A DNA stretch of 64,000 nt from Methylomonas sp. MK1. GTDB taxonomy: Bacteria > Pseudomonadota > Gammaproteobacteria > Methylococcales > Methylomonadaceae. The notes under the pieces are model-generated. The model saw nothing but the letters and a program-made list of their open reading frames with translations, made no database searches and had not been told where the DNA came from. This document shows positions 34,364-43,089 of this stretch, piece by piece (within the stretch, counting starts at the first letter, position 1; every line of letters begins with the position of its first letter). The DNA is taken from contig NZ_AQOV01000001.1 in the NCBI RefSeq assembly GCF_000365425.1, positions 1,550,001 through 1,614,000 of the forward strand, read 5' to 3'. A program made the translations under genes and the position numbers.

Positions 34364-36814
34364 TTATTTGTTCAATCGAAGTGAGTTGACGATGACCGAC
34401 ACAGAACTCAAGGCCATCGCCGCGGAGGCGATCATCGGATTAAGCTTGCCCAGCGCCGCCACCGGAATGGCTATAGTGTTGTAACCAAACGCCCAAAATA
34501 GATTTTGTTTGATGACGCGGATGGTAAATGAGCTAAGTTCGATGGTATCGGTGACCTTACCGATATCGCCTTGCACCAGGGTCAGATCGGCTGATTCGAT
34601 GGCAATATCGGTACCGCTGCCGACTGCAAAACCAACATTGGCAGCGGCCAGCGCCGGCGCATCATTGATGCCGTCGCCGATCATGCCGACATTGTGTCCT
34701 TCGTCCTGCAACTGGCGAATAATTTGCAACTTTTGCTCGGGCTTGGCGTTGGCGACCACATCGGCTATCCCGACTTTTTCCGCAATATAATGAGCGGTCC
34801 TTTCGGTGTCGCCGGTCACCATCATGGTTTTGATGCCCAGTTCATGCAGACGCGCTATAGCTGCCGCAGCTTCCGGACGCGGATTGTCGGCGATTGCAAA
34901 AACCGCAGCCTCCTTGCCGTTGATCGCCATGTACACCGGGGTTTGCCCTTGATCGGCAAAATTGTCGGCCTGCTCCACTAAGCGGCTTACATCAACTTGC
35001 TGATTCTCCAGCCACCCCCGATTTCCCAGCAGCAATTTGTAACCGTCCACCTCGGCGCGAATGCCGTGGCCGGTTTCGCTGTAAAAATAAGCGCAATCCT
35101 GCAACTCGACACCCGCGTCGCGGGCGAATGCCACCACGGCTTTGCCGAGAAAATGTTCGGAATTGTTCTCGGCGGATGCCGCCAACATCACTAGTTTATT
35201 CTCGGCCAGACGGGATAATTTGTAGACCTTGCTCACCCTGGGCTTACCCTCGGTGATGGTGCCGGTCTTATCGAAGACGATAGCATTCAGTTTACTGGCA
35301 ATCTCCAGGCTTTCGCCGTTGCGGATATACACGCCCTGCTTGGCGGCTTGGCCGGTGCCGACCATGATTGCCGCCGGTGTCGCCAGTCCAAGCGCGCAGG
35401 GACAAGCGATCAACAAAACCGTGATGGCATTGCCGAAAGCAAACGCGAACGGCGCGCCGGCCAGCAGCCAACCCACCAGCGTCGCGCCGGAAATAGCCAT
35501 CACCGCCGGCACGAATACCGCCGAAATTTTATCGACCTGTTTTTGAATCGGCAGTTTGGCGGCCTGGGCTTGATCGACCATATGCACGATACCCGCCAGC
35601 ACGGTATCCATACCTATCGCTGTAGCCTTGATATGCAACACGCCGTTGCCGTTGACACAACCGCCAATTACCGCATGACCGACGCTCTTCACCACCGGCA
35701 TACTCTCCCCGGTGATCATCGCTTCATCGACCGTGGAAAGACCAGCGATCACCACGCCGTCGGTTGGGATTTTTTCACCGGGCCTGACCAGCATCACATC
35801 TTCGATCTTGATGTCGTCAACATCGACAATACGTTCGCTACCGTCATCCAGCAACAATGTCGCGGTTTGCGGTTGCAGATCGACCAATTTACGGATCGCT
35901 TCGCCGGCCTTGCCTCTGGCCCGTTCTTCCATATAGCGGCCCAGCAGTACAAAAGTGATAATCGCCGCCGCCGCTTCGAAATAGACATGGCCGCGCCGCC
36001 GGAACAGCGACGGAATGCTGTAGCCGTAAGCAGAGCCCACGCCCAGCGCTATCAAGCTATCCATATTGGCCGCGCGCTGCTTAGCCAGCCGATACGCCTT
36101 GCTGAAAAACTGGCTGCCGGTGCCAAATACCACCTGCGTGGTCAGCGCAAACTGCAACCAATGCATCCAGGAGCGGCCGCCCATCGTCATGGCAATCGTC
36201 ACCACCGGAGTGGTTAACAGCCCTGCCCATACAAATCGACGCCGGGCTACGTCAATTCGTTGCAACTCCTTTTCGATAAGCTTCTTCCGCTGCGAGAGCG
36301 TATCAATGGGCATCGCGCTATAACCCAGTTTTTCGATTTTATCGATCACCTCTGCCTTGCTGATCTGGCCCTGCACCGTAACGGTTTCGGTGGCAAAATT
36401 GACGCCGGCTTTTTTAACCCGTTCATCGCGGTTTAACACCATTTCGATCAATAGGGCGCAGGACGCGCAACTCATGCCTTGCACGGCTAAATCAACTTCT
36501 TGCAGGGGCCCATCGAATGCTTTTTTCTTGTCTTTTTTTAACTCAGTCTGCTTTAACGCGATATTACCCAACACTGCGTCCAACATGATCAGCAAGTTTT
36601 TTGCCGGTAAACGATTGGAATCGAATTCAATCACCACTGAACCGATTTCAAATACCGAGCGCACACTTTTAATTTCCGGGCGCTTTTTCAGCAGTATTTC
36701 CAGGATATAACTGCGTTCAGGGTCGTTAAGTAACACCGGCGTAATGATCCGCATCCGATTTTTTAGCTGATGTCGAACGGAAAAATGCACGTAATTTAGA
36801 GTATCGGTTTCCAT
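34364..36814 (-). CDS. copA: Copper-translocating P1B-type ATPase
   Basis: An 816-residue Cu(I) pump. Residues 1-100 form an extra HMA_2-like domain without cysteines. A canonical HMA domain follows (about 108-170, GMSCASC). The membrane CPC motif is in [12 protein letters not shown]. Actuator TGES, phosphorylation [22 protein letters not shown], and late YN and [12 protein letters not shown] in the last helices indicate Cu(I) specificity. The usual SEHP motif of the nucleotide domain reads [10 protein letters not shown], a Pro to Phe change at an almost invariant place. Direction could be export or CcoI-like delivery; the adjacent UreH-type gene favours delivery. Confidence 0.93.
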   Translation of the reverse strand: METDTLNYVHFSVRHQLKNRMRIITPVLLNDPERSYILEILLKKRPEIKSVRSVFEIGSVVIEFDSNRLPAKNLLIMLDAVLGNIALKQTELKKDKKKAFDGPLQEVDLAVQGMSCASCALLIEMVLNRDERVKKAGVNFATETVTVQGQISKAEVIDKIEKLGYSAMPIDTLSQRKKLIEKELQRIDVARRRFVWAGLLTTPVVTIAMTMGGRSWMHWLQFALTTQVVFGTGSQFFSKAYRLAKQRAANMDSLIALGVGSAYGYSIPSLFRRRGHVYFEAAAAIITFVLLGRYMEERARGKAGEAIRKLVDLQPQTATLLLDDGSERIVDVDDIKIEDVMLVRPGEKIPTDGVVIAGLSTVDEAMITGESMPVVKSVGHAVIGGCVNGNGVLHIKATAIGMDTVLAGIVHMVDQAQAAKLPIQKQVDKISAVFVPAVMAISGATLVGWLLAGAPFAFAFGNAITVLLIACPCALGLATPAAIMVGTGQAAKQGVYIRNGESLEIASKLNAIVFDKTGTITEGKPRVSKVYKLSRLAENKLVMLAASAENNSEHFLGKAVVAFARDAGVELQDCAYFYSETGHGIRAEVDGYKLLLGNRGWLENQQVDVSRLVEQADNFADQGQTPVYMAINGKEAAVFAIADNPRPEAAAAIARLHELGIKTMMVTGDTERTAHYIAEKVGIADVVANAKPEQKLQIIRQLQDEGHNVGMIGDGINDAPALAAANVGFAVGSGTDIAIESADLTLVQGDIGKVTDTIELSSFTIRVIKQNLFWAFGYNTIAIPVAALGKLNPMIASAAMALSSVSVIVNSLRLNK

Positions 36815-36883
36815 GGGCGACTGAGGATTTGATGGGCTAGCGAGCCAATCCTATGGAAATCATAGGATTGGCGTTGACAATCT

Positions 36884-37504
36884 CTACTTGGGCCGGCGCG
36901 AACGCACTAATAAGAAAAACATATAAAACACCGCCATCCACTCGTAACGATGCACGATGGGTTTGACCAACCACTCCTGCGTGATGCGGGTCCAGTGAGT
37001 TTTTATCAAATACAAGACCAGCACATCGTTCAAAAAATCTATCGTGGCTTTTTCGGGATCTTTAAACAGAGCTTTCGGGCCTTTGGTACTGACCTTACCG
37101 ATAATTTTGGCCGCCTGTACCGTTTCCTTGCCGGCTTGATATTTATCATTGAACCACCCGCCAATCCGGGTACCTTTCAATCGCTTTTTGATGCCGAGAA
37201 CAGACTTTTTAGCCTTCTCCGCTAACGGTTTACTGTCGAAATAACCTTGCTGCTCCAATTCGGCAAGGATTTGAAACAACTTTGCCGCCAAACTGGTAAA
37301 GCCACAGATAGCCTCATCGTATCTGATAGATAATTTGCCCTGCCCGCGATACAGGCTAACGGATTGGACGCCGCTTATCGCACCAAGCTTGGTGCTTATC
37401 AATGTTGCCACCGTCGGTTGACAAGCTTGCGTGGGCACCTGAAAACGCACATGACCGTCATGGCGGTAACGTAGTACAAATTCTTTTTGGATAGCCATAG
37501 TCAA
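36884..37504 (-). CDS. HMA_2-like domain protein of the copper cluster
   Basis: The 206-residue protein begins with an HMA-like ferredoxin fold lacking the CxxC pair (FVLRYRHDGHVRFQVPTQAC, ISGVQSVSLYRGQGKLSIRYD), as in HMA_2 proteins. A lysine-rich linker (LAEKAKKSVLGIKKRLKGTR) and one membrane-like segment near the C-terminus (EWMAVFYMFFLLVRSRR) follow. The fold equals the first 100 residues of the downstream ATPase. It probably assists or anchors the pump; no function is demonstrated for the family. Confidence 0.75.
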   Translation of the reverse strand: MTMAIQKEFVLRYRHDGHVRFQVPTQACQPTVATLISTKLGAISGVQSVSLYRGQGKLSIRYDEAICGFTSLAAKLFQILAELEQQGYFDSKPLAEKAKKSVLGIKKRLKGTRIGGWFNDKYQAGKETVQAAKIIGKVSTKGPKALFKDPEKATIDFLNDVLVLYLIKTHWTRITQEWLVKPIVHRYEWMAVFYMFFLLVRSRRPK

Positions 37505-37588
37505 CAGGGAAAAGTAAAACGGGCGGCCCTGCTTTAGCAGCGACCACCCGTTTCAAGTTACAGCCAAATGTCCAAGAATCGAACGGGG

Positions 37589-37885
37589 TTAATTGCCTTC
37601 TTTCGCTTCGGCAACGATGTCTTCGAGATTTTCTTTTTGATGCAACACAAAATCCTTGCCGGCATCAATAGTTTTTGTGGCGCTGGAAATAATTTCCTTT
37701 CTGTATTTGTAAACAAAATAGCCCGCCACCATGCCTGCACCGAACACCAATAGAGGGTGCTTCGCTAATTTAGTCATCAATTTTCCTCCAGTGTTTACAG
37801 TTGCAGTGGCTAGTGTACCAGCCACCACCTGCTTAGTCATGGATGAATCGTTCGAGCTCTTCTTTGAATTGTGAACATGGGCCAT
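37589..37885 (-). CDS. Small single-pass membrane protein
   Basis: A 98-residue protein. A polar Ser/Lys start (MAHVHNSKKSSNDSSMTKQV) is followed by a small-residue helix (AGTLATATVNTGGKLM), a membrane helix (PLLVFGAGMVAGYFVYKY) and a charged amphipathic tail (KTIDAGKDFVLHQKENLEDI). The layout resembles YtxH/DUF5132-type proteins that often sit beside HMA_2-type ATPases. Function is unknown. It shares an apparent operon with the copper genes. Confidence 0.65.
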   Translation of the reverse strand: MAHVHNSKKSSNDSSMTKQVVAGTLATATVNTGGKLMTKLAKHPLLVFGAGMVAGYFVYKYRKEIISSATKTIDAGKDFVLHQKENLEDIVAEAKEGN

Positions 37886-37903
37886 ATGCGTCCTCGCTAC
37901 AGT

Positions 37904-38089
37904 TTAAGACTGGGGCTGGTTTGAATCGTCGGCGTCTTCAGGTAAAACCTGTGCTTCATGCAACATTTGATAAATCCCCTTGCAGCCCTCGCAGCAAAAG
38001 CGCTTGTCGCCTTGCAGGGTTTTTAATCTAAACCCTTCCACTTCAACGGCTAACCCGCAAAGATCGCAGCTTTTCTTATTATCATCCAT
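37904..38089 (-). CDS. Free-standing P-type ATPase metal-binding domain (PF12156-like)
   Basis: The 61-residue protein is almost only the cysteine motif region normally found at the N-terminus of CcoI/FixI-type heavy-metal ATPases: CDLCGLAVEVEG and RFCCEGCKGIYQML, five cysteines in two clusters. Here it is an independent small protein and the ATPase downstream lacks it. It could act as a metallochaperone that docks on the pump. The acidic tail PEDADDSN is unusual. Confidence 0.82.
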   Translation of the reverse strand: MDDNKKSCDLCGLAVEVEGFRLKTLQGDKRFCCEGCKGIYQMLHEAQVLPEDADDSNQPQS

Positions 38090-38263
38090 TGTTACACGAA
38101 CTCACTTATTACCTGTGCACATTGCAGGATTATAGCGCCTAAATAAACCTGGTAAACACCAGGCGCAAAAACAAAACAAGCACCGCCAAGACCCGTAAAA
38201 ATAGGAAATTATCGATAGCCCTAACGCTTACCAAGCCAGTAACAGGTAGATACATCTGTGCGG

Positions 38264-38473
38264 TCATCGTTTGCCGTGTGCGGCTCGGCTAGATGCCTTC
38301 ATCAATGCAATTCTCAGGGCGCCAGTCAAACTTGCGCTCAAACCAAGACGCATCGCCAAGGCAGGTACCAATATCATTGACGCCACCGCCAAACCTGCCC
38401 CCAGCACCAAGCCGGCAGTATTGATTTGCTGTGCCACGACTTCTTGATTTACAACAATTAATTCTTGAGCCAT
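38264..38473 (-). CDS. Small hydrophobic protein at the head of the copper operon
   Basis: A 69-residue protein with one long membrane stretch (INTAGLVLGAGLAVASMILV) and a basic C-terminus (KASSRAAHGKR). I do not recognise it with certainty; it resembles the short DUF5132-like proteins seen near HMA_2 ATPases. ATG 38473 follows GAGGTATGTT and is preferred to ATG 38479 two codons upstream. Confidence 0.6.
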   Translation of the reverse strand: MAQELIVVNQEVVAQQINTAGLVLGAGLAVASMILVPALAMRLGLSASLTGALRIALMKASSRAAHGKR

Positions 38474-38479
38474 TAACAT

Positions 38480-38654
38480 ACCTCACGCAGAAAAAATTAA
38501 AAATCCACCGGAGGTAAACAGCATAAAAGATGCCAAAATATAATCATTTGATTATATTGACTAAAAGTAAAAACGTATTAAAAAACTATCAAAAACAAGG
38601 GAAATGCCTCGTTATTTTTAAGTTATTTAACATAGTTTTTTGTAAAGAGCATTC
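38480..38654. other. AT-rich intergenic region between copper operon and lysC end
   Basis: No gene is seen. The region should hold the minus-strand promoter of the copper operon. A plus-strand reading that starts at 38530 is the reverse shadow of the lysC end. Confidence 0.5.
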
Positions 38655-38702
38655 AAAAAAATCCCCAGCCTTGTATCTAAATGCGATACAAAAACCGGGG
38701 AC
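38655..38702 (-). terminator. Terminator of lysC
   Basis: On the minus strand, CCCCGG, TTTTTGTATC, a short loop and GATACAAGGCTGGGG form a long imperfect stem, followed by TTTTTTT. It lies about 47 bp after the lysC stop. Confidence 0.85.
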
Positions 38703-38748
38703 TATTGATTGTCTAGCGCTCGCAACGAGCAAAAATCAACGTATCACA

Positions 38749-39969
38749 CTACTCCTGATCAAGACCAAACGCTTTGTGCAGTGCGCGCACTGCCAGCTCC
38801 AGGTACTTCTCGTCAACCACCACGGAAATCTTGATTTCGGATGTCGAGATCATCTGGATATTGATACCTTCGTCGGCCAATACTTTGAACATGGTGCTGG
38901 CGATGCCCGCGTGCGAACGCATACCGACGCCGACAATCGACACTTTGACGATACTGTTATCGCCAATGATGGTCGTGTTACCGCCCAAGTCGGCGCGCAA
39001 ACCTTCCAACACTTTCTGCGCGCGGGCAAAGTCGTTGCGATTCACCGTAAAGGTGAAATCGGTCGTGCCATTCGCGGAAATGTTCTGCACGATCATGTCC
39101 ACCTCGATATTCTCGGCGGCGATCGGTCCCAGGATTTTCGACGCCACGCCCGGCAGATCAGGCACGCCGGTCAAGGTCAGCTTGGCCTCGTCCCGGTTAA
39201 ACGCGATGCCTGAAATTAACGCTCTTTCCATTTCTGATTCCTCGTAGGTAATAAGGGTGCCGTTGCCTTCCAAAAACGAAGACAACACGCGCAATTTGAC
39301 ATTGTATTTGCCGGCGAACTCGACCGAACGGATTTGTAAGACTTTGGAGCCCAAGCTGGCCATTTCCAGCATTTCTTCAAAAGTTATGCTATCCAGGCGG
39401 CGGGCTTTCGGTACCACGCGCGGATCGGTGGTATACACGCCGTCCACGTCGGTGTAGATATGGCACTCGTCGGCTTTCAAAGCCGCCGCCAACGCCACAC
39501 CCGTGGTATCCGAGCCGCCGCGTCCCAAGGTCGTAATATTGCCGTGCTCGTCCACGCCCTGGAATCCGGCCACCACCACCACCCGACCGGCATCGAGATC
39601 AGCACGCATATTGGCTTCGTCGATCTCCCGTATCCGCGCCTTGGTATGCGCGCTATCGGTGAGAATCCGCACTTGCGCGCCGGTATAAGAGCGCGCCTCG
39701 CAACCGAGCTGATGCAAGGCCATCGACAGCAAAGCGATGGTGACTTGCTCGCCGGTGGACAACAACACGTCCAACTCCCGGTCGGTCGGCTGCGGCTGCA
39801 ACTCTTTTGCCAAGGCCACGAGGCGATTGGTCTCCCCGCTCATCGCGGACACCACCACCACAATCTGATCGCCCGCATCGCGGGCTTTTTTCACTTTCTC
39901 GGCGACCGCCTTGATACGTTCCACCGTACCAACGGACGTGCCGCCAAATTTATAGACGTACAATGCCAT
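38749..39969 (-). CDS. lysC: Aspartate kinase
   Basis: This catalyses the first step of the aspartate family (Lys, Thr, Met, diaminopimelate). The 406-residue product has the kinase domain (KFGGTSVGTVERIK, VVVSAMSGETN, TTLGRGGSDTT, TDVDGVYTTDP) and two C-terminal ACT domains (LTLTGVPDLPGVASKI, VSIVGVGMRSHAGIASTMF), as in lysine-sensitive proteobacterial enzymes. In most gammaproteobacteria it follows alaS and precedes csrA. Here alaS is 3.1 kb upstream and no csrA follows. Confidence 0.96.
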   Translation of the reverse strand: MALYVYKFGGTSVGTVERIKAVAEKVKKARDAGDQIVVVVSAMSGETNRLVALAKELQPQPTDRELDVLLSTGEQVTIALLSMALHQLGCEARSYTGAQVRILTDSAHTKARIREIDEANMRADLDAGRVVVVAGFQGVDEHGNITTLGRGGSDTTGVALAAALKADECHIYTDVDGVYTTDPRVVPKARRLDSITFEEMLEMASLGSKVLQIRSVEFAGKYNVKLRVLSSFLEGNGTLITYEESEMERALISGIAFNRDEAKLTLTGVPDLPGVASKILGPIAAENIEVDMIVQNISANGTTDFTFTVNRNDFARAQKVLEGLRADLGGNTTIIGDNSIVKVSIVGVGMRSHAGIASTMFKVLADEGINIQMISTSEIKISVVVDEKYLELAVRALHKAFGLDQE

Positions 39970-40147
39970 GTTTTTATTGACCTTTTGGCTTTTTATTACT
40001 CCCTCGCCGTACCGGAGAGGGTTGGAGTGAAGAGAATCACCAGCGATCTCATCTTTTAGATTTGTACTTACTAAGCGATTTTTTGCTTGATACCGCCAAG
40101 ATGACGAGCAATTTTAACGCGAGATACCTATTTACCCGACAAAATTA

Positions 40148-40567
40148 TCAGGGATCAGCAGTCGGTGAAAAGAACGCATTAAAGCCCCTTGATTCAAGTC
40201 CGATTTTCAACTGATTGTCGCCGGTCCATAACAAACCGCCCATTTCGATGGTCAGCGCGACAAACAACAAATCTTTTGCATCCACATCTCTCACCAAGCC
40301 CCACGCTTTTTGTAAAGCCTCGACCGAGATACTGTTTTCATCAAAGAAATCGATATGTCGAATCAACTCATAAAGTAGCTCTAGGACTTCATCCTGGGAA
40401 TGCTTACTGACCGCGCAGATTTTTTCTTTGTATTTAAACAATTCGACAAAGCCATATTTAGGCATCAACAAGGGCTGCTCCGAGCTCAACAACAATGTGG
40501 CTATATTGGAGTTTTTATTTACCAATGCCGAAAAAACGATATTGGTATCAACAATCACCGGTTTCAT
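40148..40567 (-). CDS. PIN-domain toxin
   Basis: The 139-residue protein has the PIN acid residues in MKPVIVDTNIVFSAL, EALQKAWGLVRDVDAKDLLFVAL and GLLWTGDNQLK. PIN toxins are metal-dependent RNases, as in VapC. The gene overlaps its upstream partner by four bases (ATGA). It is one of three TA-like modules inserted around alaS and lysC. Confidence 0.85.
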   Translation of the reverse strand: MKPVIVDTNIVFSALVNKNSNIATLLLSSEQPLLMPKYGFVELFKYKEKICAVSKHSQDEVLELLYELIRHIDFFDENSISVEALQKAWGLVRDVDAKDLLFVALTIEMGGLLWTGDNQLKIGLESRGFNAFFSPTADP

Positions 40568-40878
40568 TTAATTTTTGCCAGAAACCTTTCCTGATTCTCC
40601 CGCCACCAATTTTCTTTCAATTCATTATCAAGCAAACTTGTATCATCATCGGTCATCTGGCTTTTAGAAATCAGCTCCTTAACGCGCAGCATTTCAATCA
40701 ATCTTGTCAATTCATGAGCCGATAAAAACTCTTTGGAGAAACTTAAATTGACTGTTTTGTCTGTGGCTTGGTAAGTCAACATGGTTAGGGCCTCTTCTGG
40801 AAAACTTAAAGCCTGTCGTAATAATGTGTCGCTATCGCGACGGGTTATTTTAATGTCGGTTTCACGAACCACATCCAT
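40564..40878 (-). CDS. Probable antitoxin of the PIN toxin
   Basis: A 104-residue mostly helical acidic protein (SFPEEALTMLTYQATDKTVN, LLDNELKENWWRENQERFL). No DNA-binding motif is obvious. Its assignment rests on ATGA overlap with the PIN gene and similar size. Upstream lies a dispersed repeat copy. Confidence 0.7.
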   Translation of the reverse strand: MDVVRETDIKITRRDSDTLLRQALSFPEEALTMLTYQATDKTVNLSFSKEFLSAHELTRLIEMLRVKELISKSQMTDDDTSLLDNELKENWWRENQERFLAKIK

Positions 40879-40929
40879 GTGTTTGGCCTGCGGTGCTCCG
40901 CATGCAAATCGGCTATCCTGCCGATTTGT

Positions 40930-41085
40930 CGGATCGACAACCGAGATACTTTTCTTTGCTTGTCCAAAGAAAAGTATCCAAAAGAAAAGACACCCGGATG
41001 CCGCTTATTCCCCGCGCTCCTCGATTTTGCCGGGTCTTGACCAAACCCTTCGTCAACTCGATGTATCCCTAAATCGCCCCTATCA
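40930..41085. repeat. Dispersed repeat, left inverted copy (degenerate)
   Basis: The core is a hairpin ATACTTTTCTTTG-CTTGTC-CAAAGAAAAGTAT followed by CCAAAAGAAAAGACACCCGG and CGCTCCTCG. The same string occurs on the other strand at 42295-42490, with extended similarity through CTTCGTCAACTCGATG and ATCGCCCCTA. The element ends about 20 bp from the stop of the DUF4062 gene. The hairpin may double as a transcription terminator. Confidence 0.85.
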
Positions 41086-41107
41086 GCTAAATTTGGAACC
41101 GTGCGTT

Positions 41108-42175
41108 CTAAGAACTTTCGATGACATCAACATGCTCGGGCATTTTTCCATTTACATTTAACCAATATTTATATCGCTCTAATTTTTCTGAGTAGATTAA
41201 CCGAAAAGTATCACCCCTTACCATCCCTAATATACTATTTTCACCACCAGATACTGGTGGAATATAAATTTTTGCAAGGAATCCATACATTAAAAGTTCG
41301 TCAGAGAAGTTTTGATTATGAACAACGGAAAACTTATCCTTCTTTATATTCTCATCAAAAATAATTTCGCTAATTATAATATCTGAAATTGAAAACCAGT
41401 CATACTTATGTTTTCCTGATGCTGAAATAAACGGAACTAGAGAAGCTAAATTTACAGAATATTTTTTTCCAGAAACAACATTGTCAGCATCATTTTCATA
41501 ATTAGACTTAACTACTATGTCATGCAATCGGTTAAGTCTACTATGAATATACGTAAAATCCTTTTCTTCAGTTCCTGTAAAGATACTCGGCTCAATATCA
41601 GACAAAGCCTTACTGAGTTCTGCGTTTTGCTTGCGAAGCTCATTAATTTCAATCAACAGCTCTTCGCTTGATACCTTGTCGGCTCTAACCCAACCAATTG
41701 CTGGAAACATTTTTATTGTTTTTGGCATACTTAGTGCCACAATTCCAGGCAGCTCTTTGGAGCTATTCCAGAACTTAACTAATCTGCCTGTAGCAACTTT
41801 TTCACGAAAAGATTGTAAGCGAGCACGGAGATCAGGATCGGGCTCAGATTTTTCAAAACATATTTGATTTGGCTGCTCATGCAATAATGCAATTACTTTT
41901 AATCCTCGACCGAGTGCATATTCATATTCCTGCTCGGTATAACTAATACCCTTCTCTGTTACCGAACCGTACCTTCCACCAATAATCAATAAATAATAAT
42001 CACAGTCATCGATTATTCGCTTTATGAACTCAAATTGATCCTCATCAGTAGCCGGAAACAATTCCATTCCTGCAGGAATACAATCCAACTCCATCAAAGT
42101 CTGAATAACCTTATGTCTTTCATCCTTTAAATCGGCATAAGTTGAGCTAACAAATACTTGATACCTCTTTTCCAA
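41108..42175 (-). CDS. DUF4062 (TIR-like) domain protein, possible defence gene
   Basis: The N-terminal 100 residues are a DUF4062 domain ([67 protein letters not shown]). This TIR-like fold is common in predicted NTPase/antiviral proteins. A helical linker ([21 protein letters not shown], about 180-200) leads to a C-terminal domain of about 130 residues that I do not recognise. Coding DNA is markedly more AT-rich than alaS and lysC around it, suggesting transfer. It lies between two inverted copies of a dispersed repeat. No nuclease or NTPase partner is adjacent. Confidence 0.8.
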   Translation of the reverse strand: MEKRYQVFVSSTYADLKDERHKVIQTLMELDCIPAGMELFPATDEDQFEFIKRIIDDCDYYLLIIGGRYGSVTEKGISYTEQEYEYALGRGLKVIALLHEQPNQICFEKSEPDPDLRARLQSFREKVATGRLVKFWNSSKELPGIVALSMPKTIKMFPAIGWVRADKVSSEELLIEINELRKQNAELSKALSDIEPSIFTGTEEKDFTYIHSRLNRLHDIVVKSNYENDADNVVSGKKYSVNLASLVPFISASGKHKYDWFSISDIIISEIIFDENIKKDKFSVVHNQNFSDELLMYGFLAKIYIPPVSGGENSILGMVRGDTFRLIYSEKLERYKYWLNVNGKMPEHVDVIESS

Positions 42176-42294
42176 ATTGTATCTCCGCTGTTTACCAAAC
42201 TAATAGGTTTGTTAGTCAGAAGACTGGATAACACTATCGAGAATCCAACCTACATGGAGGCGGGTTTTGTCCCGTATGCCGCGCCGAGCACCGA

Positions 42295-42490
42295 AGCTTT
42301 TGGCGGGAATAGCCCGTTAGGGGCGATGCAGGGATGCATCGCGTTGACGAAGGGGCAGGATGCCCCTTTCGGCAACCCCCGTCAAAAGCGAGGAGCGCAG
42401 GAAACAAGCGGCGTCCGGGTGTCCTTTCTTTTGGATACTTTTCTTTGGACAAGCAAAGAAAAGTATCTCGGTTGTCGGTCCGAGAACCGA
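42295..42490. repeat. Dispersed repeat, right inverted copy
   Basis: GCATCGCGTTGACGAAGGGG, AGGAGCGCAG, CGTCCGGGTGTCCTTTCTTT and the ATACTTTTCTTTG-GACAAG-CAAAGAAAAGTAT hairpin make up the full element. Its reverse complement translates to a peptide (SKEKYPKERTPGRRLF) that I recall in many proteobacterial intergenic repeats. It is less decayed than the left copy. Confidence 0.85.
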
Positions 42491-42551
42491 CTTCTAATTA
42501 AGCCGTCGCGTCAGCGACACACTCCAATCAAATAGCCTTTAAATCGAAAGA

Positions 42552-42794
42552 CTATATGATTTCACCCTCTTCATACAAAGTCTCCGGCGCAATATCCGCC
42601 CCATTTGGCCAAGATATACTCCAGCCATCGACAAAAAACCTCTGAAAATACTGCTTATCCTTCAATGGCTCGAAAACCTCGCCATGCAGCCACTTCCAAC
42701 AATCGGCAATTCGTTTTTCGCCGTTATCGAAAGTTAATTTAATTTTGTAATCGCTTAAATATTCGGCATCAACAACAACGGGCATGTACTGCAT
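42552..42794 (-). CDS. DUF2442 protein
   Basis: The 80-residue protein (VVVDAEYLSDYKIKLTFDNG, CWKWLHGEVFEPLKD, FFVDGWSISWPNGADIAPETLY) matches the DUF2442 pattern. The gene follows a DUF4160 gene by 12 bp. These two families occur together in toxin-antitoxin-like pairs, but no biochemical role is established. Confidence 0.88.
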   Translation of the reverse strand: MQYMPVVVDAEYLSDYKIKLTFDNGEKRIADCWKWLHGEVFEPLKDKQYFQRFFVDGWSISWPNGADIAPETLYEEGEII

Positions 42795-42806
42795 AGATTT
42801 TCTCCG

Positions 42807-43067
42807 TTAATTGAGAGGTTCGATTCTATCAATCTGCTTACCTTGGTTAGCTTTTTGCCAATTCTGCATCAGCTCTTCCTGATGGAGTAATGCCCATTCC
42901 TGAATCAATTTTTTGGCAGTTTTCGAGCTTATGTTGCCTTTAATCATATTTCCATCCATACCGAACACACCCCGCTGTCCTTGATATTCAGCATGAAAAT
43001 GCGGTGGATTATGGTCGTTATGAAACATCCGAATGATAATTCCAAAAAACATGGATACATAAGGCAT
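42807..43067 (-). CDS. DUF4160 protein
   Basis: The 86-residue protein shows the DUF4160 hallmark MFHNDHNPPHFHAEYQGQRG near residue 14, then NMIKGNISSKTAKKLIQEWA. It is the first gene of a two-gene unit with DUF2442 and begins 22 bp after alaS. The conserved His-rich segment suggests metal binding or catalysis; its role in a TA-like pair is unproven. Confidence 0.88.
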   Translation of the reverse strand: MPYVSMFFGIIIRMFHNDHNPPHFHAEYQGQRGVFGMDGNMIKGNISSKTAKKLIQEWALLHQEELMQNWQKANQGKQIDRIEPLN

Positions 43068-43089
43068 CGTAATCCACCGTTCGAAAAAA

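Noticed and set aside
35348..36217. A 289-codon plus-strand reading.
   Set aside because: Antisense of copA; His/Arg/Gln-rich composition is that of reverse-complement codons.
38530..39213. A 227-codon plus-strand reading.
   Set aside because: It is antisense to lysC, starts in AT-rich non-coding DNA and has no protein family character.
39970..40147. Lysine riboswitch upstream of lysC.
   Set aside because: No conserved riboswitch core was seen, and the leader is short, with a TA module directly upstream.
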